In this document: in pieces, positions 4,976 through 5,020 of the stretch
Position numbering within the stretch: the stretch's first letter is position 1
Layout: each line of letters begins with the position of its first letter
Source of the DNA: Pseudomonadota bacterium
Lineage (GTDB): Bacteria > Pseudomonadota > Gammaproteobacteria > Burkholderiales > Burkholderiaceae_B
Direction: 5' to 3'
Length of the DNA: 5,020 nt
Assembly: GCA_023432075.1 (NCBI GenBank)
Contig: JAEYVD010000155.1
Location: forward strand, 1 to 5,020
The notes under the pieces: generated by a model
The model's input: only the letters and a program-made list of their open reading frames with translations
What the model was told of the DNA's origin: nothing
Database searches by the model: none
Program-made: the position numbers and the translations under genes

Positions 4976-5020
4976 ATGCCGACTCCCGACTACCGCATCA
5001 CCGCCCTGACGTTGACCGAC
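4976..5020 (+). CDS. Start of an unidentified gene, cut by the window edge
   Basis: ATG at 4976 opens a frame that stays open to the window end, giving 15 residues (MPTPDYRITALTLTD). A GGA at 4965-4967 lies 8 nt upstream as a weak ribosome-binding site, and a candidate promoter is suitably placed. The other nearby ATG, at 4960, runs into a stop after about 16 codons, which favours 4976. The N-terminus is hydrophilic and does not look like a signal peptide. Too little is present to name a family. The gene is divergent from the protease operon. Confidence 0.5.
   Translation, partial: MPTPDYRITALTLTD

Overview
The window is ordinary chromosomal DNA from a high-GC proteobacterium. The gene content (an Alx-type TerC protein, trans-aconitate methyltransferase, a NimR/NimT pair and a protealysin-like protease) and base composition look most like Burkholderiales, family Alcaligenaceae (Bordetella/Achromobacter-like). 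That placement is inference from protein flavour, not a database match. No IS element, tRNA, rRNA, CRISPR array or prophage gene is visible, and no gene-free stretch exceeds about 180 bases.

Layout, left to right. (1) 1-326 (+) is the C-terminal end of a TerC/Alx-family membrane protein, closed by a strong intrinsic terminator (349-378). (2) 502-1275 (+) is tam, trans-aconitate 2-methyltransferase, with its own good sigma70-type promoter (439-467). (3) 1289-2095 (-) is an AraC-family regulator with an N-terminal cupin-like domain. It is divergent from (4) 2227-3477 (+), a 12-helix MFS exporter of the CynX/NimT family. This reproduces the E. coli yeaM-yeaN (nimR-nimT) arrangement, and the shared 125-131 bp control region holds an inverted repeat and a 10-codon leader ORF. 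(5) On the minus strand, 3730-4794 encodes a protealysin-like M4 metalloprotease, followed with an ATGA overlap by 3398-3733, an emfourin-type protein inhibitor of such proteases. (6) 4976-5020 (+) is the start of a further gene that runs out of the window.

How the parts work together. The regulator and exporter form a self-contained drug- or small-molecule-efflux unit. The protease and its inhibitor form a bicistronic enzyme/antidote operon, and the 4-base overlap suggests translational coupling. The last 80 bp of the exporter gene overlap the last 80 bp of the inhibitor gene tail to tail, so no terminator fits between these two units. tam and nimR also converge, with only 13 bp between their stop codons.

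The most noteworthy unit is the protealysin-emfourin operon, with its structured leader and its convergent overlap with nimT. It belongs to a known but recently described class; no wholly new system is evident.
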